Source: an uncultured Christensenellaceae bacterium (GTDB lineage Bacteria; Bacillota; Clostridia; Christensenellales; Borkfalkiaceae). Taken from it: DNA of 64,000 bases. The notes beneath the pieces are model-generated. The model made no database searches. It saw only the letters and a list, made by a program, of their open reading frames with translations, and was not told the DNA's origin. Position 1 is the first letter of the stretch. Every line of letters begins with the position of its first letter. The DNA is taken from positions 1 to 64,000 of the forward strand of contig CAJUPX010000010.1 in assembly GCA_910588685.1 (NCBI GenBank), written 5' to 3'. The translations under genes and the position numbers were made by a program. Positions 1 through 8,851 of the stretch are shown here, piece by piece.

Positions 1-2
1 TT

Positions 3-2291
3 GCCTATTGCATATGGGGAATGGGACAAGTAAAAATAGAGTATGATATAACTTCGTATCTACCATCGAATACCGATACGAAGCAAGCCCTCGATATTAT
101 GGAAGAGGAATTTGTAACGTTCGGCACGACGAAAATTATGCTACGCAATATCTCTTTTGAGGACGCGCTTGTCTTGCACGACGAGATTGAACAGCTTGAC
201 GGTGTAAAGAGCTTCGACTTCCACAATACCGAAGATTATTATAAACAGTCCTGTGCGCTTTTCAATATTACGTTTGACGGCGATGCAGACGACGAATTAT
301 CCGTAGCCGCCTATAATAAAACGTTGGAGATTCTCGACGGATATGATTTACTCGTTTCGGCTTCTTTGACAGATACATATGCCGAAGAGTTACAGCACGA
401 CGTTAATTTCGTTCTGATACTTGCGATTGTAATTATTATTGCCGTTCTTGCTTTTACCACGAAAAGCTTCGGGGAAATACCCGTATTTATTCTTACGTTC
501 GGCGTAGCGGCTTTACTCAATATGGGAACGAATTATTGGTTGGGTACTATTTCGTTTATATCCAATTCCGTCTGCGTAATTTTACAGCTTGCGCTTGCCA
601 TCGACTATGCCATTATTCTCTGCCACAGATTTTCGGAAGAAAAGGCAAACGGGCTGTCGCCGAAGGAAGCTATGGCTGCGGCACTTGCAAAGGCTATTCC
701 CGAAATAGCCGGTTCGTCCTTGACGACGATTGCGGGACTTCTTGCACTCACGACAATGGCTTTGGGGCTTGGCGCCGATTTGGGTATCGTGCTTGCAAAA
801 AGCATTATTTGCAGTATGATTACCGTCTTCTTGTTTATGCCGTGCATAACGCTTTATTTCAGTAAAGCAATCGATAAAACCGCACATAAAAGCTTCGTCC
901 CCAAAATTTCGGCTGTCGGCAAATTCGACGTCAAACTTCGTTACGTCATTCCTGCGGTATTTTTGGTCACAGTCATCGTATGCGGTTATTTTTCCTTTCA
1001 GACGGAGTACGTTTATTCGACGGGAAGTATCGATACTTCCCGCCCTTCGGCAACGCAGATAGCCCAGCGCGAAACGGAAGCCGTATTCGGTTATTCAAAC
1101 CAGCTTGCGGTTCTCGTACCCAAAGGCGATTACAATTTGGAAAAGCGCGTTATAGATACCGTAAGCACCCACGAAGAAGTAAAGGAAGCGATAGGAATTT
1201 CAAACGTGGAAATTACCGCCAACGGTACAACGCATTATCTTACCGACAGACTTAATTACAGACAGTTTGCGCTGCTCCTCGGTACGGACGACTCAACCGC
1301 CGCGAGCATTTACCGAGCGTATGCTTATTTTTCGCAGAGCGACAGTCAGGACGGTGTTTCGGAAGTGGCACTGTTTGAAGCAAATAAAGATATTTATACC
1401 GCTTCCATTCTCGATATCTGCGACTGTGCTTTCGGGCATGACGATTTCATTTCGGCATTTTTAAACGGCAATGACGATTTACTTGATACCTACGAAACGT
1501 TACGCGATACGATTAACGACGCCGAAGCACAGCTTATAGGAACTAATTACACGCGCGTTCTGTTTATTCTGGATAGCGATATAGAGAGTAAGCAGACTTT
1601 CGCTATGATTGAAAATATGCGTGAAGAAGTAAAAGCCTTTTGTCCGCAAGCGATATTTGCCGGCGATTCTATGAGCTCTTACGATTTGGATAAATCGTTC
1701 AGTACCGATAATTTGAAAGTCAGTATTTTAACGGTGCTTTTTGTGTTCGTCATACTTATGTTTACGTTCCGTTCGTGGGGTACTCCTATACCGCTTACCG
1801 CAACCATTCAGGGCGCAATTTTTATCAATTTCAGTATCAGCGCGTTTGCAGGAACAAACCTGTTCTTCTTCGTATATCTGATAGTCAGTGCGATACAGAT
1901 GGGCGCAACTATCGACTACGCAATCGTAATAACCAACCGCTATCAGGAGCTGAAACAGACGACGGACAAAAAGACGGCGGTAATAGAATCGCTCAATCAA
2001 TCTTTTCCCACGATATTAACGTCAGGCTCTATTCTTGCAATAGCGGGCTTCTTAATCGGTGGAGTCGTCGGCGATCCGCTGATTGCAACGTTAGGCTCGT
2101 GCTTGGGGCGCGGAGTTCTTATTTCGATAGCCAGCGTAATGCTCGTTCTGCCCGCGCTTTTAATGATATTTGATAAATGGTTGGATAAAACCAAATTCAA
2201 ACCGAGAAAAAAGTTACAGCTGCCGCGCAGAAATAAACCGGCGAACGCTCAATCCGATACGGTGAACGGGGAGGTCAACAATGTACAGTAA
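3..2291 (+). CDS. MMPL/RND-family transporter, 5'-truncated by window edge
   Basis: The reading frame is open to the left edge, and the first transmembrane helix expected for this family is missing, so the gene starts outside the window. The visible part has an extracytoplasmic domain, a block of about five helices, a second extracytoplasmic domain and a second helix block, which is the RND duplication. Each helix block carries the family's Asp-Tyr motif (AIDYAIILCHRF and TIDYAIVITNRY), where the Asp is normally the proton-relay residue. The C-terminus is a basic cytoplasmic tail. MMPL proteins export lipids or amphiphiles, or work as drug pumps; the substrate cannot be inferred here. Its stop overlaps the start of the next gene by 11 bases, so the two are translationally coupled and may act together at the envelope. 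Confidence 0.88.
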   Translation, partial: AYCIWGMGQVKIEYDITSYLPSNTDTKQALDIMEEEFVTFGTTKIMLRNISFEDALVLHDEIEQLDGVKSFDFHNTEDYYKQSCALFNITFDGDADDELSVAAYNKTLEILDGYDLLVSASLTDTYAEELQHDVNFVLILAIVIIIAVLAFTTKSFGEIPVFILTFGVAALLNMGTNYWLGTISFISNSVCVILQLALAIDYAIILCHRFSEEKANGLSPKEAMAAALAKAIPEIAGSSLTTIAGLLALTTMALGLGADLGIVLAKSIICSMITVFLFMPCITLYFSKAIDKTAHKSFVPKISAVGKFDVKLRYVIPAVFLVTVIVCGYFSFQTEYVYSTGSIDTSRPSATQIAQRETEAVFGYSNQLAVLVPKGDYNLEKRVIDTVSTHEEVKEAIGISNVEITANGTTHYLTDRLNYRQFALLLGTDDSTAASIYRAYAYFSQSDSQDGVSEVALFEANKDIYTASILDICDCAFGHDDFISAFLNGNDDLLDTYETLRDTINDAEAQLIGTNYTRVLFILDSDIESKQTFAMIENMREEVKAFCPQAIFAGDSMSSYDLDKSFSTDNLKVSILTVLFVFVILMFTFRSWGTPIPLTATIQGAIFINFSISAFAGTNLFFFVYLIVSAIQMGATIDYAIVITNRYQELKQTTDKKTAVIESLNQSFPTILTSGSILAIAGFLIGGVVGDPLIATLGSCLGRGVLISIASVMLVLPALLMIFDKWLDKTKFKPRKKLQLPRRNKPANAQSDTVNGEVNNVQ

Positions 2292-5200
2292 AATCAGAAA
2301 ATTAAGTTTGGTAACGGCACTTTGCTTATTTGCGGTGAGCCTATCGGGTGCAACCGTAATGCTTGCGTCTGCGGAAGAGCAAAATTATTATGTTTGCTTT
2401 TCAAATCAAAACTATTCCGTGCGCAACGCAAATAAAATGGAATACGCCGAAAACGAATACGTATTGAAAAACGTAGCACTTTCTTCTGCCGTTGATTTTT
2501 ATGTTACGGACAATTCCGGTATGCGTTGGTATGCGCGGGATAACGCCCCTTTGAAGGTTGAAGAAACACAAATTCTCGATTATAACGTCTTGTTTTCACC
2601 AACTACAACTTACGAAAACGGCAGTCATATTTCTTACCGTTTTTACGAACCAGACACGTATTCCGTAAGTGTTGACGGCACGCCATTGCAGTTATCGTAT
2701 AACCCCTATCACACGGCTTACGATTTGTATTACATATCTTCTGTAGAGCTTTCTGCGAATACAACCGTATCTTTTAACGGTGAAACCCATACAGTTACCG
2801 AAAGCGGCTTTTACAGAATTCTGTTTACACCCGAAAAGACAGTAAACGGGAACAAATATCTGTTTGACGAAAACGGTAATTACGGAAGTGGCGACGATTA
2901 TAAGTATTCGGTATATATCGAAGATGCTCCACAGTATTACGCCGTATTCGAGAACGTAACGGCTCAAGAAGGTGATACGCAAATCAACGGCAAGTCTGCT
3001 TTCTTGCTTACGCGTTATGAGAACAACGTGGCGACGGCTGAATACCGTTCGGCAGAAGTTTTTGCACCCGAACGTGATTATGGGATTAAATACAGAATTT
3101 ATGAACTTAACGTAGACGGCTCGTTCAGATTAATAGACGACGACAATAACGAGGACACCGAAATATCTAAAATTACCGTAAGCGATACGGGTTGGTATTG
3201 CCTTTCCCTGACGGACGTCGGCGAAAACTATCATTCCGCTTTCGTTTTTGAGAAAAAGAATTTCGGAGATTGGTATCTTGCAGGTGAATTCAACGGTTAC
3301 TGTTTCGATAAAAACGGTAATATCGATTTGTCCGGCAGCTATAAATTTACCGAAATCGAGAACGACGACGAAGATTACAATGAGGATTACCCCCAATATA
3401 TAGCCTATCTAACGGTAAATGAAAGCGACTTGAAGGGCGGCTCGGTTGAATTTTATATAACCGACGGCAAGACGAAGTTCAAGGACGGCGGCGACTATAT
3501 TGAAATAAGTATTGCGGGCACTTACAAAATTATATGTTCGGACGAGCACAACTACGGCAGGGGAAGAAATTTCCGCTATGTACTCCAAGACGAAAACAAG
3601 GACTCTACCGAATTATTGATAGGCTCTGCCGACGAGTTTATTGCGTTTGCCAAAAACTGTTCTAAGTCGGCAGATTATTCCGTAAACCTGAAAGTGTACT
3701 TAACTTCCGATATTGATTTTTCCGGAAAAGATTTTGTACCCGTAGGCACGTTTTCGGGAACGTTCTACGGCGGCTATCACAAACTTAAAAACGTGGTTTA
3801 TACCGATGTCGATAGTTCGGCTTGCGTGTTTAAGACTTTAACGCATACTGCAACCGTTGAAAGGCTTACCGCCCAAAATATCACGTTGGGCGGCAAGAAT
3901 ACGGAAATTGCGGGAATTGTAGGCACGAACTACGGGAAAGTTTACGGCGTCAGCGTATCGGGTAAAATAACGGGTAAAAATAACGTCGGCGGAGTGGTTG
4001 CCGTAAACGGCAGAAGCGACACCGAAACAGGCAATTCAAGTGATACCGTAAATAAAGCAACAATAGAAAACTGCAAAAGCCTTGCTTCCGTTACGGGTGA
4101 AACTTTTGTCGGCGGCGTTTGCGGGCGCAATACGGGCAATATTTCTTCCTGTGAAAATTCAGGTACCGTCAACGGAAACAAGACGTATTCCTCTTCAATC
4201 GTTTCCGAAGTCGGGGGCGTTGCCGGTTACAGCTTCGGAAAGATTTACGACTGTGTGAACACGGGGAAAATCGAAGGCGGCAATTCCAGCCAATACGTCG
4301 GCGGTATCGCAGGCCTTTGCGTGGGGGAAGTTTATTTTTCAATCAATCGCGGCAACGTTTCCGCAGATAAATATGCGGGCGGTATCGTCGGCTTCTACGG
4401 CTTGCGTCAAAGCGAAAGCTCGTCAAACGGAATTATCGGCGGCACAGGCAATAATACACAAGACACGTTGGGCAATTATAATATCTTGAATTACAATACA
4501 AATTACGGCGACGTTTGCGCAAATTCTTACGTCGGCGGCGTTGTCGGTAATGTATCTGCATTGAGTAACACGGCTGTTTCTTCCCGCGTTCTCAAAATTT
4601 ATAACTGCGCATCCGTCGGCAATCTCGAAGCTGATGCAGGCTCGTACGTCGGTGGAATTGCAGGGAATGCCGTAGGTAGCCGCATTCAAAGCTGTCTGTC
4701 GTCGGGAACGATACAGGCAAAAGGTATGAACGGCGGAAAGTACGTCGGAGGTATCGTAGGTTACGGCGGAGACGTCTCCTATTCTATGAGTTCGGCAACG
4801 CTCAAAGGAGCGGATTATATCGGCGGTATTGCGGGATATGCTTCGTCTGCGGTTATCGGCTGCTATACGAACGTTGTACTGTTGCCGTCCACCGACGCCG
4901 AGTATATTGGCGGAATTGCAGGGTATGCTTCCAATTATAACGTTGCAACAAACGAGTTCACGGATATTACGGGCAATTACTATATCGGAACGCTCGGCGG
5001 AATATGCGGAACCGATTATGCGGCTTTGTTTGACAATGCGGCGGTATCCATTTCAAGCGACGCGCTTTCTTCTGTCGGAACGCTTTCACCCGTTCTTTGC
5101 GAAGAGTTTAGCCGTGAATATTGGCAAGGCGGAAAAGACGTGCCTTCTTATCCCATATTAAGAAATTTCGGGCAAGCGGAGGAAAGTTCGGAATTCGATG

Positions 5201-5961
5201 ACGAAGACTTGTTTAATAAGCTGTTTGATAAAAACGCGGAATTATTTGCTACGATTTCGCATAACGCTTCCGAAGTAACTTATACTGTTACTTTTATGGA
5301 ATGGAATAAAGACAACGGCGACTTGTACGATGACGGACTGTTACAAAAAGACAATTTCGATATTGTATCGGTTGTCAGGGTAGCAAAAGGTGAAAACGCC
5401 CAAATTCCCGCTTTGATATTTGCGCAATTGAACGGTAACGGTAAGTACGTTTACGAAGGCAGCGAGGCAAGATATTTCGTTTGTTTCCCGACGGTGGAAA
5501 ACGTAAACGATAATCTTACGGTGTATGCGGAATACCGTGAAATCGTAACTTCTTTGTCTGATTCCGAAAACCGTATATTTGCCGAAAGCGAGTTCGTCAA
5601 GGGAACGGAAATAGAACTTGTTAAAATCGGAGAATACTATACCGTAAAATTCACGCTTGACGGTGAAGAGATAACCGTACAGAATATTACTTTGAAATAT
5701 TTTGTCGGGGATAATGCCGAAAATTTCAACGTTTCGGACGCCGAAGGACAGCTAATTGACTATTCCGTTTCAGGTAAGTACGTTAGCTTTGATTTTACAA
5801 GCGAAAACTATTTTACGGTAATCGAACAATCCCACGCCCTTCCGTTTTGGGCTTGGTTATTAATCGGAATCGGCGGAACAGTTGCTGTTGCCGGCTTAAC
5901 CGTTTTAACGGTTTATCTTATAAAAAAGAAAGTTAAAAATAAAAAGGCTAAAAAAGTATAA
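2281..5961 (+). CDS. Large GLUG-repeat cell-surface protein with C-terminal membrane anchor
   Basis: This 1226-residue exported protein starts with a basic, hydrophobic signal peptide ending near residue 31 (ASAEE). The N-terminal 430 residues are acidic, aromatic-rich beta modules; one begins WYLAGEFNGY and recalls carbohydrate-binding modules, but that resemblance is weak. From about residue 440 a lead-in (LTSDIDFSG) opens a series of GLUG-type repeats with the core YVGGIAG or YIGGIAG, roughly eight copies up to residue 900. A mixed region follows, then one helix (residues about 1190-1213) and a lysine-rich tail. There is no LPxTG motif, so it is probably held by the C-terminal helix. GLUG repeats occur in adhesins and surface proteases; the function here is unknown. 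It overlaps the MMPL transporter gene by 11 bases. Confidence 0.85.
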   Translation: MYSKIRKLSLVTALCLFAVSLSGATVMLASAEEQNYYVCFSNQNYSVRNANKMEYAENEYVLKNVALSSAVDFYVTDNSGMRWYARDNAPLKVEETQILDYNVLFSPTTTYENGSHISYRFYEPDTYSVSVDGTPLQLSYNPYHTAYDLYYISSVELSANTTVSFNGETHTVTESGFYRILFTPEKTVNGNKYLFDENGNYGSGDDYKYSVYIEDAPQYYAVFENVTAQEGDTQINGKSAFLLTRYENNVATAEYRSAEVFAPERDYGIKYRIYELNVDGSFRLIDDDNNEDTEISKITVSDTGWYCLSLTDVGENYHSAFVFEKKNFGDWYLAGEFNGYCFDKNGNIDLSGSYKFTEIENDDEDYNEDYPQYIAYLTVNESDLKGGSVEFYITDGKTKFKDGGDYIEISIAGTYKIICSDEHNYGRGRNFRYVLQDENKDSTELLIGSADEFIAFAKNCSKSADYSVNLKVYLTSDIDFSGKDFVPVGTFSGTFYGGYHKLKNVVYTDVDSSACVFKTLTHTATVERLTAQNITLGGKNTEIAGIVGTNYGKVYGVSVSGKITGKNNVGGVVAVNGRSDTETGNSSDTVNKATIENCKSLASVTGETFVGGVCGRNTGNISSCENSGTVNGNKTYSSSIVSEVGGVAGYSFGKIYDCVNTGKIEGGNSSQYVGGIAGLCVGEVYFSINRGNVSADKYAGGIVGFYGLRQSESSSNGIIGGTGNNTQDTLGNYNILNYNTNYGDVCANSYVGGVVGNVSALSNTAVSSRVLKIYNCASVGNLEADAGSYVGGIAGNAVGSRIQSCLSSGTIQAKGMNGGKYVGGIVGYGGDVSYSMSSATLKGADYIGGIAGYASSAVIGCYTNVVLLPSTDAEYIGGIAGYASNYNVATNEFTDITGNYYIGTLGGICGTDYAALFDNAAVSISSDALSSVGTLSPVLCEEFSREYWQGGKDVPSYPILRNFGQAEESSEFDDEDLFNKLFDKNAELFATISHNASEVTYTVTFMEWNKDNGDLYDDGLLQKDNFDIVSVVRVAKGENAQIPALIFAQLNGNGKYVYEGSEARYFVCFPTVENVNDNLTVYAEYREIVTSLSDSENRIFAESEFVKGTEIELVKIGEYYTVKFTLDGEEITVQNITLKYFVGDNAENFNVSDAEGQLIDYSVSGKYVSFDFTSENYFTVIEQSHALPFWAWLLIGIGGTVAVAGLTVLTVYLIKKKVKNKKAKKV

Positions 5962-6008
5962 ATAAAGTTCATAGCAAAAAGCCACTTATTTGTGATTTGA
6001 GAATATAT

Positions 6009-6045
6009 AAAAAATCCCACACGCAATTGCGTATGGGATTTTTTG
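6009..6045. terminator. Bidirectional intrinsic terminator
   Basis: The arms AAAATCCCA and TGGGATTTT flank an inner palindrome ACGCAATTGCGT, with A-runs on one side and T-runs on the other. It would end the surface-protein transcript and could serve either strand. Confidence 0.8.
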
Positions 6046-6066
6046 ATTAACTCTAACTTGCCTTAT

Positions 6067-6137
6067 ACGGTGTATTCATATAAAATTTAGTGTTTTTCCA
6101 AATTCCCTATGAAATACACCGTTTAACGGTGTTTTTT
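6067..6137. terminator. Overlapping alternative hairpins between convergent genes
   Basis: The segment ACACCGT at 6116-6122 can pair in two ways. It can pair upstream with ACGGTGT at 6067-6073 (arms 6067-6080 and 6108-6122, one bulged base) or downstream with ACGGTGT at 6126-6132, followed by a T-run. The second form is a normal + strand intrinsic terminator. The remaining intergenic DNA up to 6151 shows nothing else. Confidence 0.5.
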
Positions 6138-6151
6138 GTTTAATAAATATT

Positions 6152-7408
6152 TCAGGCGTTCTTTGTCCTTGAAATTTTTACGTTGTCCGTCTTGCGGTTT
6201 CTGAGCTCTTTAACGGGGTGTTCGCTGTCCTGGTAGCGGAAATCCTCGCCGAGGCGGTCAATGGCTTTTGCAATAACCAGGTGCGACGCGTTGCGCTCGG
6301 GGTCGCCCGACATATAACGCTGATAATCGAAATATCTGTGATTGTCCGGCAATTTTTTAATATCTTTGTAATCGTGTTTAACGGTGTTGTCGGCAGTAAG
6401 CTTAACGGTGTTTGAAAGTACTTTGCGGATATATTCTTTATTTCCGCCGAGTTTTAACAGCTGAGGAAATTCGCCGTCGCCGCAAACGCTCTCAAACGAC
6501 TTCTTTTCAAACTTTTTCAAAAGCTTAACGGCGGTTTTAAGGTGCGAAACCTCCATTTTGAAATGCTCGTTCCATATCTTTTTGATATAATCTACGCTTT
6601 CGTCCTGCATAGCCGAGTAGTAGAGCCAGCATTCGCAGTATTCGTGCATAACCCATTGTTCAAGCCAGGAAAGGTTGGGGTCTTTAAGGCTTTCGTACTG
6701 TGTAACGTGCGCTTCCTCTATCATCGCAATTTCGGCGTAAAGCTTTCTGCCGAGGTCGTTTTTATACCACTGCGCAATGTTCATATAGTAATTCATTGTC
6801 TGCTGTTCAGCCGCAGTAATGGTGCTTGCAACAAGCTTGGAATAAAGGTTTGCCTTTTCGGCTACCATATGCGGAACAAGGTCGTCCGCGGGATAGCGGT
6901 GTTCGGCAACGGTAGGGCGGCCGGGCATAATTTCCGTATATTTTCCTACAAGCTCGGAAGCGTCCTCGCCCTTATCGGTCATAAGCAGGTTTGCAAAACG
7001 GTAGAGGTGGTCAAAATCCTCTAAAAGCGCAAAATTCAGAGCTTCGATATTAGTCTTGTCCGTGTCGTGCTGCGCTAAAACCGCCGTTAAATCTATTGCA
7101 AGCTGCTCGTAACCTATAGTTGTTTCAAGAATGCTCTCGTTAATGGGCTTCAAACAGCTTATACGTTTTTGCTGCTGCTGTTCCTGACGGCGCACAACGG
7201 CAAGAGCGGCGCGTATTTCGGGCTCCGCGCAATGTCGTGCAAAGTTGTGCATAAACCATTGCGATTCAAACTCGGTTCCGTTCATAAGTATAACGCGCGT
7301 CTTCGTATAAGGCGAGGTCTTCATCTTATTATAGCTTTTGGGATACATTTTCTTTAAAGGTAAAAAGTTGTTTTCAATTGATTTACATTTTTCTTTTATA
7401 GGGTTCAT
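6152..7408 (-). CDS. Ferritin-like fold protein of unknown function (418 aa)
   Basis: I do not recognise a named family. The protein is mostly alpha-helical. It carries several Glu/His pairs spaced as in di-iron four-helix bundles: LLEDFDHLYRF, IEEAHVTQYES, VMHEYCECWLYY and HFKMEVSHLK. This suggests a ferritin-like (rubrerythrin-superfamily) metal centre in the middle of the chain, with extra N- and C-terminal segments; at 418 residues it is more than twice the size of a simple ferritin. There is no signal peptide, so it is probably cytoplasmic. The start is supported by GGAGG six bases upstream. A structured, riboswitch-like region lies 60-180 bases upstream of the start. Candidate roles are iron storage or oxidative-stress defence, both inferred from the fold only. 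Confidence 0.6.
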   Translation of the reverse strand: MNPIKEKCKSIENNFLPLKKMYPKSYNKMKTSPYTKTRVILMNGTEFESQWFMHNFARHCAEPEIRAALAVVRRQEQQQQKRISCLKPINESILETTIGYEQLAIDLTAVLAQHDTDKTNIEALNFALLEDFDHLYRFANLLMTDKGEDASELVGKYTEIMPGRPTVAEHRYPADDLVPHMVAEKANLYSKLVASTITAAEQQTMNYYMNIAQWYKNDLGRKLYAEIAMIEEAHVTQYESLKDPNLSWLEQWVMHEYCECWLYYSAMQDESVDYIKKIWNEHFKMEVSHLKTAVKLLKKFEKKSFESVCGDGEFPQLLKLGGNKEYIRKVLSNTVKLTADNTVKHDYKDIKKLPDNHRYFDYQRYMSGDPERNASHLVIAKAIDRLGEDFRYQDSEHPVKELRNRKTDNVKISRTKNA

Positions 7409-7469
7409 AATCGTCCTCCATAAAAGTTCTTGTCAACTTAAAATAAAAAAATACCTGCTATAAATAAAA

Positions 7470-7595
7470 AACCACCCGAAACAGGTGTATTTGACAGGAG
7501 TCTGTTGTTTTCCGTAAGCAGGAGCCCTCGGCGGGGAGTCGTTGCAAAGCTCCTCGCACGGACTGCGGGGACTATGCATAGTACTACTCCAACAG
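7470..7595 (-). ncRNA. Unidentified structured RNA or leader upstream of the ferritin-like gene
   Basis: This 126-base stretch encodes no protein but has strong pairing potential. CCGT (7512-7515), GC (7518-7519) and AGGAGC (7520-7525) pair with GCTCCT (7549-7554), GC (7556-7557) and ACGG (7558-7561), a 12-bp helix with one small internal loop. GGAGT (7497-7501) can close it with ACTCC (7586-7590), while CTGTTG (7502-7507) competes by pairing with CAACAG (7590-7595). Read on the minus strand it ends in a short CACC/GGTG hairpin and TTTTTT, followed by the ferritin-like gene, which resembles a riboswitch with a transcription terminator. Read on the plus strand it could be a free small RNA ending in the terminator at 7587-7629. 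I could not match it to a known family; the strand is uncertain. Confidence 0.4.
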
Positions 7596-7629
7596 AAAAA
7601 CCACCCTAAGGGTGGTTTTTCTGTTGGAG
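7587..7629 (-). terminator. Terminator of tRNA-Gly transcript (20-bp perfect stem)
   Basis: Two 20-base arms (7587-7606 and 7610-7629) pair perfectly around a TAA loop, with CCACCC/GGGTGG as core and A/T runs on both sides. The right arm includes the last five bases of the tRNA-Gly gene. It would work in both directions. Confidence 0.75.
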
Positions 7630-7700
7630 CAGGTGACGGGAGTCGGACCCGCCGAAATCAGCTTGGGAAGCTGACGCCATACCGATAGGCGACACCTGCT
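7625..7700 (-). tRNA. tRNA-Gly (anticodon CCC)
   Basis: On the minus strand the acceptor stem AGCAGGT pairs with ACCTGCT, the anticodon stem TCAGC/GCTGA encloses the loop TTCCCAA (anticodon CCC), and the T arm has GGGTCCGACTCCC. The CCA end is encoded. It reads GGG glycine codons. Confidence 0.93.
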
Positions 7701-7800
7701 TAATATTTTACGCGTTAATATTATGTTAATCTCGCAATTAATATATCATATTCTTTATAAAAAGAAAAGCATAATAACGCGTTTAATTAAAAATTTTAGT

Positions 7801-8745
7801 TTAAATTAATAAAGCGAGCACAGGAAGCGTAAAAATTGAACAAAGCGCGCCTAAAAGCACGGTATTTGCCGCCGTCGCCTGCCCTTCTCCCAAAAGTTCC
7901 GCATAGTTCTGAACGAGCGAAGCCACCGGGCAGGCGCACATTACGTACATACACAGCATAAGCTCTTTGTCAACTTGCAAAAGGTACAGCACGCCGAGTA
8001 CAAAAAGAGGAAAAACTATCTGGTTTACCGCTACAGAAAAATACTGTAAAGGACTTGTAAACAGATTTTTAACTTTTATAGTCGCAAGCCGCATACCCAT
8101 AATGAGCATACACATAGGCGTGGTCATTTTTCCTAAAATATTTATTATATTTTCAAGCTGTCCTAAAAACTGTCCGTTGACCGCCGAAATTTTAAATCCG
8201 GTTATAAAAAACGGCAGGGCGACAAGTACGCTTAGCGTAGCGGGATTAAAAACAACCGTTTTTAAATTTATATACTTTTTATCGTGAGTAATTATTGCCG
8301 ATATCAGCGTCCAGCCGAGCAGATTCATCGACAGAAAGTACATCATAGAATAAGCCGCAACGTTAGGCGACGCGGGGAACAGCGCTTCGAGTATGGGTAC
8401 GCCCAAAAACGAACAGTTTGACAGCGTTGTGGCAATAATAGTTATTCTATACTTTATATCGTTTGATTTTTTGCGGAATATCAAACTGAAAAAACCTAAA
8501 AAAATCAGCTGTACAACCGTAATAATTACAAAAAATATTATAAGATTGATGCCGAGTTCTTTGCTGAAATCGGCTTTGTTAAAGGAATAAACTGTCAGCG
8601 CCGGTTGGCATACAAACATAAGGACTTTGGAAAAAGAAGCTATATTATCGGGTTTAATAGCTTTTACCTTAACTAAAATATAGCCGGGCACCGCAGTCAG
8701 AAGCATAATGCTTATCATTATCAAAGTAGTTAAAAACGCTTGCAT
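7801..8745 (-). CDS. AEC-family (auxin efflux carrier-like) transporter
   Basis: This 314-residue polytopic membrane protein has about ten hydrophobic helices split by a short polar linker near the middle, as in the AEC family. Family hallmarks include GYILVKVKAIKPDNI after helix 1, NCSFLGVPILEALF in helix 4 and CACPVASLVQNYAELLG near the C-terminus. Bacterial members transport malate, malonate or other organic acids, or act as general efflux carriers; the substrate is not predictable here. The gene diverges from the hybrid histidine kinase. It has no Shine-Dalgarno sequence: a TTGCAG-N17-TATAAT promoter ends only six bases before the ATG, so the mRNA is probably leaderless. Confidence 0.9.
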   Translation of the reverse strand: MQAFLTTLIMISIMLLTAVPGYILVKVKAIKPDNIASFSKVLMFVCQPALTVYSFNKADFSKELGINLIIFFVIITVVQLIFLGFFSLIFRKKSNDIKYRITIIATTLSNCSFLGVPILEALFPASPNVAAYSMMYFLSMNLLGWTLISAIITHDKKYINLKTVVFNPATLSVLVALPFFITGFKISAVNGQFLGQLENIINILGKMTTPMCMLIMGMRLATIKVKNLFTSPLQYFSVAVNQIVFPLFVLGVLYLLQVDKELMLCMYVMCACPVASLVQNYAELLGEGQATAANTVLLGALCSIFTLPVLALLI

Positions 8746-8751
8746 AGTCTA

Positions 8752-8780
8752 ATTATATCATTTAGATATAGTAACTGCAA
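8752..8780 (-). promoter_or_regulatory. Promoter of AEC carrier gene (leaderless)
   Basis: TTGCAG (8775-8780), a 17-base spacer and TATAAT (8752-8757) on the minus strand. Only six bases separate the -10 box from the ATG, so transcription should start at the start codon. Confidence 0.75.
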
Positions 8781-8789
8781 TTCTTTAAG

Positions 8790-8818
8790 TTGACTTTTTT
8801 AAATAGATTTAGTAGTAT
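8790..8818 (+). promoter_or_regulatory. Promoter of hybrid histidine kinase gene
   Basis: TTGACT (8790-8795), a 17-base spacer and TAGTAT (8813-8818); an overlapping TATAAT at 8816-8821 gives a 20-base spacer. It lies back-to-back with the AEC carrier promoter. Confidence 0.6.
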
Positions 8819-8851
8819 AATAAACGAGAAATAAGTGTAACGGAGTCACAT

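Noticed and set aside
2281..5961. Repetitive GLUG region considered as a CRISPR-like or DNA repeat array
   Set aside because: The repetition is at protein level (GGIAG cores) within one open frame, with diverged DNA and irregular spacing.
7470..7595. Structured RNA as 6S RNA, SRP RNA or T-box
   Set aside because: No conserved SRP tetraloop region, no T-box sequence and no convincing 6S central bubble could be seen; it was left as unidentified.
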